A stretch of 8,468 nt of DNA from an uncultured Collinsella sp. (lineage in GTDB: Bacteria; Actinomycetota; Coriobacteriia; Coriobacteriales; Coriobacteriaceae), in the NCBI GenBank assembly GCA_958447445.1, contig CAUDAE010000086.1:1-8468 (forward strand), given 5' to 3'. Positions 1 to 7,076 of this stretch are shown here, piece by piece. The notes below the pieces were generated by a model, which worked only from the letters and a program-made list of their open reading frames with translations, was not told the origin of the DNA and searched no databases. The position numbers and the translations under genes are program-made. The number at the start of each line of letters is the position of its first letter. Within the stretch, counting starts at the first letter, position 1.

Positions 1-1
1 A

Positions 2-295
2 TATCGGACACAGGGGCCGCAAGGGCCCTTACACCAACTTTCTCGACACTACCTAACGGAGGTCATCCATTCTGCACTCGAGTACGTTCTAGCAAGGGAC
101 GTCATCGTATACCGAGAAGCCACGCCGCGAGCCTACCGGCTATTCCAAGTTGCCGACTACATCTGCACGATCGAGCTAACGGCTATCAAGTTTGACAGCA
201 AGGAAGAAACCAAGACTGATCGGCTATTTTTTGGAACCCGAAGGACGTTCAAAAAGGGATTTCTCTTATATCTCAGGAACAAAAGAATGAACTGA
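2..295 (+). CDS. DUF3800 domain-containing protein, C-terminal 97 residues (5' end outside window)
   Basis: An open frame enters from the left edge and ends at the TGA at 293-295, giving 97 residues with no internal stop. The end of the translation reads like the C-terminus of DUF3800 proteins: a segment YRLFQVADYICTIEL near residues 45-59 (the family's conserved '..QVAD' helix), then a lysine/glutamate-rich stretch, then RLFFG..R.FKKGFL and a basic tail. DUF3800 proteins are predicted to have an RNase H-like fold; their biochemical role is not settled, and they are often found among defence and mobile genes. The frame is convergent with the BREX operon, with only 7 bases between the two stop codons. 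Base composition, about 50% GC by hand count over the first 300 bases, is lower than in much of the operon, so it may have a separate origin. Family recognition is from memory of the motif, not a search. Confidence 0.8.
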   Translation, partial: YRTQGPQGPLHQLSRHYLTEVIHSALEYVLARDVIVYREATPRAYRLFQVADYICTIELTAIKFDSKEETKTDRLFFGTRRTFKKGFLLYLRNKRMN

Positions 296-305
296 CCCGG
301 GGTCA
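293..305. repeat. 13-bp palindrome joining two convergent stop codons
   Basis: TGACCC-G-GGGTCA is a perfect 6-bp inverted repeat around one central base. Its left end is the TGA of the DUF3800 gene on the plus strand and its right end is the TGA of the 70-residue gene on the minus strand. With a one-base centre it cannot fold into a full hairpin, and no strong T-run follows on the plus strand (only TTTT about a dozen bases on along the minus strand), so I do not call it an intrinsic terminator. It may be chance, a weak bidirectional end signal, or a junction or binding site. Confidence 0.5.
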
Positions 306-515
306 CCAGTCGTCAGACGCTCCGTAGTCATCGTCGAAGGCAAAGTCGCGGAGGTCGAGGCCTTCGCGTTCGGCTCGGGCTAGGAGCTCTTGAGGGGACT
401 CATCCTCGATATCCACTACGTCGAGCATGGCGGCCGGAAAGCCCACGCCGGCTGCACTCCCCGCACGGTCGAGCAGGCTCTCGCGCAACTGATCTACATC
501 AACTTCGATTTTCAT
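303..515 (-). CDS. Small acidic hypothetical protein (70 aa), last gene of the BREX-linked operon
   Basis: I do not recognise this protein. The ATG at 513-515 is preceded by AGGGGG (523-528) at 7 nt, which supports the start; the stop is TGA at 303-305. By hand count 20 of 70 residues are Asp or Glu against 6 Lys or Arg, a net charge near -14. The N-terminus starts with a short alternating acidic strand (KIEVDVD), residues 40-57 look like an amphipathic helix (SPQELLARAEREGLDLRD), and the end is an acidic aromatic tail (FDDDYGASDDW). There is no signal peptide, membrane segment or cysteine. It follows the 454-residue gene by 27 nt on the same strand, so the two are probably co-transcribed and perhaps act together. 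The charge would fit a partner-binding peptide, a small antitoxin-like regulator or a DNA mimic, but none of these is shown by the sequence. Confidence 0.75.
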   Translation of the reverse strand: MKIEVDVDQLRESLLDRAGSAAGVGFPAAMLDVVDIEDESPQELLARAEREGLDLRDFAFDDDYGASDDW

Positions 516-542
516 GGTGCAACCCCCTATCGAGCCAAGCCC

Positions 543-1907
543 CTACTCACTAGCACCGAGCGCATCCACAACAGCAACAAAAGCCGCAACCTGCTTGTCG
601 TCCATCTGCGCAGCCAAACGCCCCACGGGCTCATCGTAGGCGAACTGTACCTTATCGATAAAGCAATCCCAAGCATGCTCGTCCACACGCACAGCGGCCT
701 CGCAATACTGGCTAAGCTTTTTGAGTCCATACCAAAACGCATCCACATGGCGCGCGGGATCCTCATCCAGCACACCATCGTAGCGACGCGCATTAAACTC
801 GCGCATACGCGCCACGGCAACCTCGAGCGAGTCGCCGCCATCAGCCGAAGCCTCGTCCACAAGCTCGGGAATCGGAACCTCACGACGAACATCGTGCCTG
901 GTAGTGCCGTCGTACTCGCCCACCAGCACGTCTTCGTCAAGCCAAGAATCATAGTCTAAATAGCTCGAGCCCCTACAAACCCCATGCGGCGAGCCAGAGC
1001 CAAACGCGCAGAATAACCCGCCGTCGGCAACAACTCGACGGTAGGTCTCAAACGACTTCTTAACCTGAGCGAGCAACTCGGAAAGCTCCCCGGCATCGCA
1101 CGCCGTCTCGCACGCAACGCACGCAGACTCGGGCAGCAATACCGGATCAACCGTGCTCCCCGCAACGCGGGCGGCGCGCTCGGCCCGATACGCCTGCGCC
1201 GCCAAGCACGCTCGCTGCGCAGCGCCGCGCACGTTGGTAAGTTCACGCTCCAACGCCACGTCATCAGCATCATCACCAGCCAAATCGCCCGTAAACCAGT
1301 CGGCGCCCTGCGACCCCGTCGCACTCAGTTCAGATTCAAACGTCGCCGTGATCATACCCGCAAGGTCCGTCGCGTCGGCGGCGCAGCGCATCTGCTCCAG
1401 CTGCGTGCACAGCAGGTCGGCATCCAGGGGCACGGCATCCGCAACGCGCACGTCACTCAGACGCGCCACGTCCTGCAGCACCATAGCCCCCGCAGCATCG
1501 TACGCCGCGCGCACCTTATCCGCCGTATTCGCATGCAGCTTTACCTCGATAAACGAAAGCGTCTGCTCCAGGCGCGTCAGCAGCTCGGCCTTGTCCTCCA
1601 TGCGCAAAAAGGCGGCATAGCGCCGCTCCATCTGCAGCGGACCCACAACGCCTGTCTGCTTGCGAGCGCGCGCAAGGGCCGCACCCTCAACACGGCGCAC
1701 GTACGTATCGACAGCCCGCACGGCAGAGTCGCGCGCAGCGTGCTCGGCAGCCTCGACGCCCCTAAGCACGCCCAGCAGCTCACGGGAGCGCGCCTTGCGC
1801 ACCAGTTCCCCGCGATCGTACTGCTCAAGCGCCGTCTGACGCTTGGCTACCGATTCAAAGCCAAACAGCTCGTCGAGCAACTCGCCAACGCAACGCTCGT
1901 CCGCCAA
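543..1907 (-). CDS. Hypothetical protein (454 aa) downstream of brxL, possible BREX accessory factor
   Basis: No family is recognised. The start is the TTG at 1905-1907: an in-frame TAG lies five codons upstream, and GGGAGG (1915-1920) sits 7 nt before the TTG, a near-ideal ribosome binding site. The stop is TAG at 543-545. The predicted protein is soluble, acidic and mostly helical. Residues about 30-85 and 100-150 are rich in Ala, Glu, Arg and Leu and look like long, possibly coiled, helices; residues 195-250 include an acidic GDDADDVALERE stretch. There are 11 cysteines. Three form a C-x2-C-x3-C cluster at 263/266/270, followed by C300 and C311 in a Gly/Ser-rich segment, which could bind a metal or an Fe-S cluster, although this is only a pattern. 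The C-terminal 120 residues contain conserved-looking aromatic segments (HVDAFWYGLKKLSQY at 387-401, AWDCFIDKVQFAYDEPVGRL at 412-431). It lies 74 nt after brxL on the same strand, so co-expression with BREX is likely. Function is unknown. Confidence 0.8.
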   Translation of the reverse strand: MADERCVGELLDELFGFESVAKRQTALEQYDRGELVRKARSRELLGVLRGVEAAEHAARDSAVRAVDTYVRRVEGAALARARKQTGVVGPLQMERRYAAFLRMEDKAELLTRLEQTLSFIEVKLHANTADKVRAAYDAAGAMVLQDVARLSDVRVADAVPLDADLLCTQLEQMRCAADATDLAGMITATFESELSATGSQGADWFTGDLAGDDADDVALERELTNVRGAAQRACLAAQAYRAERAARVAGSTVDPVLLPESACVACETACDAGELSELLAQVKKSFETYRRVVADGGLFCAFGSGSPHGVCRGSSYLDYDSWLDEDVLVGEYDGTTRHDVRREVPIPELVDEASADGGDSLEVAVARMREFNARRYDGVLDEDPARHVDAFWYGLKKLSQYCEAAVRVDEHAWDCFIDKVQFAYDEPVGRLAAQMDDKQVAAFVAVVDALGASE

Positions 1908-1914
1908 GGCAAGG

Positions 1915-1920
1915 CCTCCC
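1915..1920 (-). promoter_or_regulatory. Ribosome binding site for the TTG-started 454-aa gene
   Basis: On the minus strand GGGAGG lies 7 nt before TTG 1905-1907. It decides the start: no ATG or GTG lies between the upstream in-frame TAG (1920-1922) and this TTG. The strong site may compensate for the weak start codon. Confidence 0.7.
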
Positions 1921-1926
1921 TACTCG

Positions 1927-1979
1927 AACACGCCAACACGCCCGCGGACCTACGCGCACGCAAGCCCGCACGCCCGCAC
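1927..1979. repeat. Two short tandem duplications in the brxL-to-hypothetical gene gap
   Basis: Within the 74-bp gap after brxL, AACACGCC occurs twice back to back (1927-1934, 1935-1942) and GCCCGCAC occurs twice back to back (1964-1971, 1972-1979). On the transcribed strand these read as G-rich GGCGTGTT and GTGCGGGC doublets. They may reflect replication slippage. No function is evident. Confidence 0.6.
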
Positions 1980-1981
1980 TC

Positions 1982-4333
1982 CTACAGATCCAGAGCCTTT
2001 TTCGCGGCGTCGACCGGGTCGCCATCCATGTAGAACACCGGGCTCAGTCCCGAGATAATCTCGGACGAAACACTCTGTAGGCCCGCGATGGCGCTCAGCG
2101 GCAAAATCACGCGCTTGGCACCGGCGTTTTTGGCCACACGCATAATGTCCTCGAGCCCGCGTATCTCGTCCATGGAACCCGACATGCGCAAGATTCCCGG
2201 AATCGCCAACGCGGGCATCACCGGGCGGTTGCACGCCGCGGAGCACAGGCCCACAAACTCGGCGAGCGAAACTTCCTCGGACAGGCCCTTGCTCTGCAGG
2301 TCGTTGTAGAACAGCAGATAATCCTTGGAGCCAATGTGCATGCCCGGCGCCACGCGGTTCGCCAGGTTCACAAAGTTGTCGAACGCGGCCTCCAGCGTAT
2401 CGCGCACCGGCTTGTTAAAGGCCACGCCCTCGTGCTTAAACTTGCACTCGCCGGCAACGGCCTTGTTCTCCAGCTTATACACGGCAACCTCACCGCCCTG
2501 CGACCTGCCCACGCCAAACACGTGGCCGGACAGCAGCGGCCCGTCGGGAATCAGCGTGTCCTCGCTCTGCTCGGGCACGCGCACCACGTGCACGTCCTGC
2601 GGGTTGTCGGCATCCATATAGCCCAGGTTGACGTCGATAAACTCAACGCCCGCCATAATCTTGAGCTGTTCCTTTACGCGGCGACGGCCCTCGATGGCGT
2701 AGTCCAGCAGCCAGCGCACGTCGTCCTTGTCCATGGCCTCGTCGGGGAACAGCAGCTTGGCAAGGCCGCTAAAGGTCTTGCGCACGGCGATTTCGTCACG
2801 CTTGTTAAAGTCGCTGTTAAAGCGGAAGTAACGGTCGATATGGTGCGTAAAGTCCTTGCGGCGCATCTCCTTGCAAAACTCCGACAGGCAGTCGGTGATC
2901 AGGCCATAATGCCCGGTCAGCAGGCTCGAGCGCATCTTGGGAATCTCCCAGCCCGGCAGGTAATAGTGGATACGGTCGAAGAAGGCCGAATCGTTGTTAA
3001 ACTCCGGCGGGAACGGATCAAACAAGTGCGTGGTCTTAAGGACGTTTTGCACGGCGTCGTTGATGTTGCCCTCAAAGACCATAGAGGCATCGGCGTTAAT
3101 CTGGTCGCGACCGCGCGCGTAGCTGCCACTCGCCATGTAGTCCTTCATAATCTGCACGGCATTGGTGTCCTTAAAGCGCATGCCGGCGACCTCGTCGAAC
3201 GTCACGCAGTCCCAGTGGCCCACCAAGCCCACGCGGTCGGCGCACATGGAGTTCATGCGGCCGAACAGGTTGGCCGTGGTGGTCTGGCCGCCCGAAAGCA
3301 AGATGGCGTAGGGCGAGACCTCTTTGTAGATATGGCTCTTGCCGGTGCCGCGGGGACCCAGCTCGCACAGGTTGTAGTTGCGCTCGATGAGCGGCACCAT
3401 GCGCTCGATAAAGTGCAGGCGCTCTTTCTCGGAAAGCTCACTGGGTTCGTAGCCAGCCGAGCGCAGCAGCATATTGAGCCACTCGTCGCGCGTAAAGTAC
3501 TGGCGCTCGTCGATCATGGCATCCAGGTCCAGATTGGGCATCTGGATGGGCGTGAGCGACGCCACGCTAAACGGAGAGTCCTCGGGTCCGCGCTTTTTGC
3601 GCTTGGCCTTGGAGCGGCGCGGCGCATCGTCGCCAAAGACCTCCATGCCAAACTCGTCTTCCTCATCCAAGGGGTGACGATACTCGATGCTCATGATGCA
3701 CCAAATGCCGCCCTGCAGAATCTTGGAATAGTCGCGCACGTACTCAGCCGGCATCACAAACGGCTCGATGGTCAAGTTGGCAAACGACGCCACGTAGATA
3801 TCTTTGTACTCGTCGAGCTTGGCCGTCACCTTATCGATGATGGTAAAACGACCCAGCTCGCGAATCTTGGACTTAATGCGCTCGGACTCATCGGGACGCA
3901 CGTAGTTATCGGTGAGGATCCTGCGGATGCGTTCCAAACCCTCTGCCACGGCATCCTCGTCGTCAGTTGAGCAGTACATGCCCAGCAGATACTCCAGTAC
4001 AAAGGTGGGCACGTTGGCGCCGCGCTTCATAAGGGCCGTCAGGTCCTTGCGCACGATCTTGCCAGCAAAGTGCTCGAGCAGTTTGCCGTCCAGCCCATCC
4101 ATGTCGTAGCCGTCGTCCTCGGGGGCCTCGTCCACGGCCTGGTCATAGCCATCGGTCGAGGATTCGTCCTCGGCGGGCACAGCAGCCTCAACGGGCGCGG
4201 CGGCCTCCGCCGGCTCCGGGGCAGGCACAGCAGCCTCAGCCGCCGGGGCCTCCACAGGCGCCGCGGCCGCCGCAGGCACATCCACATCAATCGAGGGAAC
4301 TTCCCACAGATTGTCGTCATTGCTATCAAACAT
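1982..4333 (-). CDS. brxL: BREX type 1 protein BrxL (AAA+ ATPase with Lon-like C-terminal domain), 783 aa
   Basis: BrxL is a multimeric AAA+ DNA-binding protein needed for phage exclusion, though not for host methylation, in type 1 BREX. Start: ATG 4331-4333 is preceded by AGGAG (4342-4346) at 8 nt. An in-frame GTG at 4340-4342 overlaps that site and is less likely. Residues 1-80 are an Ala/Pro/Glu/Asp-rich, probably disordered extension. The family core begins near residue 81 (KLLEHFAGKIVRKDLTALMK, then NVPTFVLEYLLGMYC). A basic linker (RRSKAKRKKR) lies at 239-248. The Walker A motif GPRGTGKS is at 326-333 (K332), and Walker B CVTFDE ends at D380/E381. The C-terminal ~180 residues resemble the Lon protease domain, but the positions equivalent to the catalytic Ser and Lys are E687 and I730 by my alignment, so proteolysis is unlikely. 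At 783 aa it is longer than typical BrxL (about 680-700 as I recall), mainly through the N-terminal extension. It is coupled to pglZ, with an 11-nt gap. Confidence 0.95.
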   Translation of the reverse strand: MFDSNDDNLWEVPSIDVDVPAAAAAPVEAPAAEAAVPAPEPAEAAAPVEAAVPAEDESSTDGYDQAVDEAPEDDGYDMDGLDGKLLEHFAGKIVRKDLTALMKRGANVPTFVLEYLLGMYCSTDDEDAVAEGLERIRRILTDNYVRPDESERIKSKIRELGRFTIIDKVTAKLDEYKDIYVASFANLTIEPFVMPAEYVRDYSKILQGGIWCIMSIEYRHPLDEEDEFGMEVFGDDAPRRSKAKRKKRGPEDSPFSVASLTPIQMPNLDLDAMIDERQYFTRDEWLNMLLRSAGYEPSELSEKERLHFIERMVPLIERNYNLCELGPRGTGKSHIYKEVSPYAILLSGGQTTTANLFGRMNSMCADRVGLVGHWDCVTFDEVAGMRFKDTNAVQIMKDYMASGSYARGRDQINADASMVFEGNINDAVQNVLKTTHLFDPFPPEFNNDSAFFDRIHYYLPGWEIPKMRSSLLTGHYGLITDCLSEFCKEMRRKDFTHHIDRYFRFNSDFNKRDEIAVRKTFSGLAKLLFPDEAMDKDDVRWLLDYAIEGRRRVKEQLKIMAGVEFIDVNLGYMDADNPQDVHVVRVPEQSEDTLIPDGPLLSGHVFGVGRSQGGEVAVYKLENKAVAGECKFKHEGVAFNKPVRDTLEAAFDNFVNLANRVAPGMHIGSKDYLLFYNDLQSKGLSEEVSLAEFVGLCSAACNRPVMPALAIPGILRMSGSMDEIRGLEDIMRVAKNAGAKRVILPLSAIAGLQSVSSEIISGLSPVFYMDGDPVDAAKKALDL
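4176..4238 (-). repeat. 48-bp-spaced repeat in the brxL N-terminal low-complexity region
   Basis: GGCACAGCAGCCTCA occurs at 4176-4190 and again at 4224-4238, exactly 48 bp (16 codons) apart. It encodes EAAVPA at BrxL residues 33-38 and 49-54. A related GGCACA follows at 4275-4280. The unit keeps the reading frame, so gain or loss of a copy would lengthen or shorten the disordered tail without inactivating BrxL. Confidence 0.7.
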
Positions 4334-4341
4334 AGGGCACA

Positions 4342-4346
4342 CTCCT
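4342..4346 (-). promoter_or_regulatory. brxL ribosome binding site overlapping the pglZ stop codon
   Basis: On the minus strand AGGAG begins inside the TAG stop of pglZ (4345-4347) and lies 8 nt before the brxL ATG. This arrangement is typical of translational coupling and argues for ATG 4333 rather than the upstream GTG 4342 as the brxL start. Confidence 0.75.
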
Positions 4347-7053
4347 AAAAACCAAAGTCAGCAACAGGGGCAAACGAAACAGCGATGGTGTACGTCTCGC
4401 GCCAAACGATCTTGCCCGTCTCGCGCTCGCGGCAGACCAGATAGTACGGACCCTTGGTCGAGAATCCATCCGCCGCATGCAACGCAAACTTGGCATGCAC
4501 CACGCGCTCCTGCGAGTTAACAGAAGTCTTGTTGGCATGCGCCTTGACCGTATCGCTCACCTCGTTGCCGCTTGCATCGGTAAACACCAGCTCGTACTCG
4601 CACGGCAAGACCTTGCCTTGGACAGGTTCTTCCTGGATTAAGTTGACCGCGAAGAGCGAGTTGGTCACTCGGCGTCCCTCACTTAGTACGCGCAGTGTCG
4701 CTGCGCGCGTGTCGACAAAGTCCTTGGAACCCGAGCGTGCACGCCAAAATCCGATAACGGGCACGCAGAGCTCCTGCAAGCTCATGCCGCCGTGGACGTA
4801 GTTGTTAGTGCCGCCGGGACGCTTGAAGTGCACGTTCTCGCGCGGGGCAAACCCCTCAAATCCGGCACCCAAACGTCCCATGTCAACATTAACAAACACC
4901 CCACGCGCCTCATCCGAAAGTTTGAGTACGGCCTCGTTGGGCACCACCAGATGACGTTTGCCGTGCATGACGGGAGCATCAAGGACGGGAAGGTCTGGCT
5001 TGCCGAGCATCTGGCACTCGTTGAGCTCCCGACGCGTGTAGATAAAGCCGTGGTCCGCCGTTATAACAACACGTGCGCCCGGGGCGTCGGTGCACACACG
5101 GCGCGCCAACGTGGCAAGTTCCTCCACAGTGTCCGCGCAGGCATCGAAGACGTCATCCTGCGTAACGACCTTCTCGCCCGTAGCATCGATCTTGTTGTGG
5201 TAGAGGTAGACGAGTCTTGAGTCCTTGAGCAGCGCCTTGCGCTCGGTTCCCGCCATGTTGAGGTATGCGCTCGAGCGTAAAGCGCGGGCCGTGGGCTCAA
5301 CGTGGGCGAGCACGGCCTCGCGCTGCGGAGTCGTCGCAGTGGGCATGCCGTCAGCCAACACAAATGGGCCATCCGCTGCAAGCTCAAGCGCTTGGTGCGG
5401 CAGCAGCGCGGGCATACCCACCTCGGTAATGGAGGGAAAGACCGCCTGCATGCTAGAGACCTTGACGTTGCCGCCGCGCTCGCGCTCGAGCAACGCCGCA
5501 ACGTCACGAGCCACCTCATAGCGCAGCGCGTCGCTCACAATAACGACCGTCGTTTTGGCAGAGCCCACAAAGGTGGGCAGCATATGCCAGTAGAACTCAT
5601 CCTGCCGTGAGGGACCTTCGATGTAGCCGCAATCGGCCCACTCCCCCTGCGCAGCGGCCGCCCAACAGGCATTGGCGTCGGCCAAGAACCAGTTGCTGTA
5701 GAGATTCTCCGCCCAGTCCGCCACAGAGCGGGCAGGCTCCTCGAGCGCATCACACTCGACGGAGCGCGCCCGCAGATACGCGGTGCACATATGGCGATAG
5801 GCAGCGTCCATGGCATACCAATCGGACGTGTAGGCATCCCACACCTGCTGGGGTTGCGCCAGATGGAACCCGCCCGCGTGCGCCTGCCTAAACGCACACA
5901 TATCGGCCACAGCGGCAAGCAGGTCAAAATAGCTCTCGACACGACGGTACCAGCTTAGGTCGCAACGGCGCGCCACAAAGGCACGTGCGTCCTCAACGCG
6001 GTCCGCGCCCTGGGCAAACGAGCTGAACAGCTGCGAGAGCACGGCCTCGTTGACGCACGGGAACACGTCAAGCGAGGCCAGCGCATCGATTGGCAGAGTC
6101 TCGAACCGCGCAAAGAGCCCACGGGCATCCTCAACCAAACGACAAATCTCAAATAGGTCCTCGCTCGATGCCCGGGCATCGGCGGCCCGGTCCCACGTAC
6201 GCACCGCCTCAAGGCAATAGGGGCCGTAGGCGGGAGCCATATAGTTTTCGAGCCCCTTGAGCACTCCCTCGGGAAGCGCAGTTGATGCCGCCGTAAGGAG
6301 CACATGGGATGCAAGCATAAGCAGCGAGTCACGCTCGTACAGCGGTCCATCAAACCCATAGCAGCGCAGCATAAAGGCAGAGAGAACATCGCGCACGCTG
6401 TACTTATCCACCAGCGCGGCCAGTGCCTCGGGGCCCTCGTGCAGCAGTGTGGTCATGCAGCCGCGCAGCACAAACGCGGGCCGAGCGTCGCCCGGCTCCT
6501 TGCCGCCAAAGATAACCGTAAGGATTCCAAGCTCGATATCGGATGCGCCCGAGGCACGAGGAACGCACGCGGCAAACTTAGCACAGCGGGTCTTGGCATC
6601 AAAGAACGTCTTGTGCTCGCGCAGACTCTCGCGCACGGCTTCGATATTCTCGATACCCAGCTGATCGGCCAAAAGCGAAAGATAGTCAGCCTGGAACTGA
6701 TCGGCATACAGCTCAACATCGGCAAGCCAATCACCCTCAAGCCTGCCGCGCGGGCAACGGCGATACAGCAAGATATCGCTCGCAAGGTCATCGCGGTTGA
6801 TGAGCTTCTTGACGGCAAACATACGGCCCTCGCAGGCCTCAACAAAGCGCACCGGGCGCTCAAAGTCACCGTGAGCAGGCATTACGCCGGCATCGGCCCC
6901 CACGCCGTCGAAACCCTCGGCAGCCAATCGCTCAAACTCAGGAGCAAACTCGCCGTCCGCATCGTGCCAAACCACAACACGGCGCGGCGCGCATGAGGAC
7001 AACGGCTGCAAAAATCGCAGCTTGAGCTGTTCTTCTACATCGATCTTGGGCAT
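4345..7053 (-). CDS. pglZ: BREX type 1 protein PglZ (alkaline phosphatase superfamily), 902 aa
   Basis: PglZ is the defining BREX protein. It has an alkaline-phosphatase/phosphodiesterase-like metal-binding fold, and nuclease activity has been reported for some homologues. It works with PglX and the other Brx proteins in the cytoplasm. The ATG at 7051-7053 has AAGGA (7059-7063) at 5 nt. The N-terminal segment VVVWHDADGEF (residues 26-36) matches the family's 'vvfWyDpdgef' opening. A long helical middle follows. The catalytic domain begins with VVIVSDALRYEVA (metal-binding D508), then FPSITEVGMPALLP with T543 as the likely nucleophile, and ITADHGFIYTRRE with D667/H668. These residues all look intact, so the enzyme is probably active. 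The C-terminal ~150 residues (after GMSLQELCVPVIGF) look like a beta-rich domain. Length is normal for the type A family. It sits 23 nt after the PglX fragment and 11 nt before brxL. Confidence 0.95.
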   Translation of the reverse strand: MPKIDVEEQLKLRFLQPLSSCAPRRVVVWHDADGEFAPEFERLAAEGFDGVGADAGVMPAHGDFERPVRFVEACEGRMFAVKKLINRDDLASDILLYRRCPRGRLEGDWLADVELYADQFQADYLSLLADQLGIENIEAVRESLREHKTFFDAKTRCAKFAACVPRASGASDIELGILTVIFGGKEPGDARPAFVLRGCMTTLLHEGPEALAALVDKYSVRDVLSAFMLRCYGFDGPLYERDSLLMLASHVLLTAASTALPEGVLKGLENYMAPAYGPYCLEAVRTWDRAADARASSEDLFEICRLVEDARGLFARFETLPIDALASLDVFPCVNEAVLSQLFSSFAQGADRVEDARAFVARRCDLSWYRRVESYFDLLAAVADMCAFRQAHAGGFHLAQPQQVWDAYTSDWYAMDAAYRHMCTAYLRARSVECDALEEPARSVADWAENLYSNWFLADANACWAAAAQGEWADCGYIEGPSRQDEFYWHMLPTFVGSAKTTVVIVSDALRYEVARDVAALLERERGGNVKVSSMQAVFPSITEVGMPALLPHQALELAADGPFVLADGMPTATTPQREAVLAHVEPTARALRSSAYLNMAGTERKALLKDSRLVYLYHNKIDATGEKVVTQDDVFDACADTVEELATLARRVCTDAPGARVVITADHGFIYTRRELNECQMLGKPDLPVLDAPVMHGKRHLVVPNEAVLKLSDEARGVFVNVDMGRLGAGFEGFAPRENVHFKRPGGTNNYVHGGMSLQELCVPVIGFWRARSGSKDFVDTRAATLRVLSEGRRVTNSLFAVNLIQEEPVQGKVLPCEYELVFTDASGNEVSDTVKAHANKTSVNSQERVVHAKFALHAADGFSTKGPYYLVCRERETGKIVWRETYTIAVSFAPVADFGF

Positions 7054-7076
7054 GAATATCCTTACCGTATCTGCAG

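Noticed and set aside
390..959. Plus-strand frame of 189 codons opposite the 70-aa and 454-aa genes
   Set aside because: It is antisense to two genes with good ribosome binding sites. Its composition looks like a shadow frame and no domain is recognised.
1950..2246. Minus-strand 98-codon frame across the 3' end of brxL
   Set aside because: It is a shifted reading of the brxL coding sequence, Arg/Gly/His-rich, without a start signal or motif.
2336..3970. Long plus-strand open frame (544 codons) opposite brxL
   Set aside because: It lies wholly antisense to a confidently identified brxL. Its His/Val/Ala/Leu-rich translation is what reverse reading of a GC-rich gene gives, and no family motif is seen.
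4334..4342. GTG at 4342 as the brxL start (three residues longer)
   Set aside because: The GTG falls inside the ribosome binding site AGGAG and has no site of its own, while ATG 4333 has that site at 8 nt.
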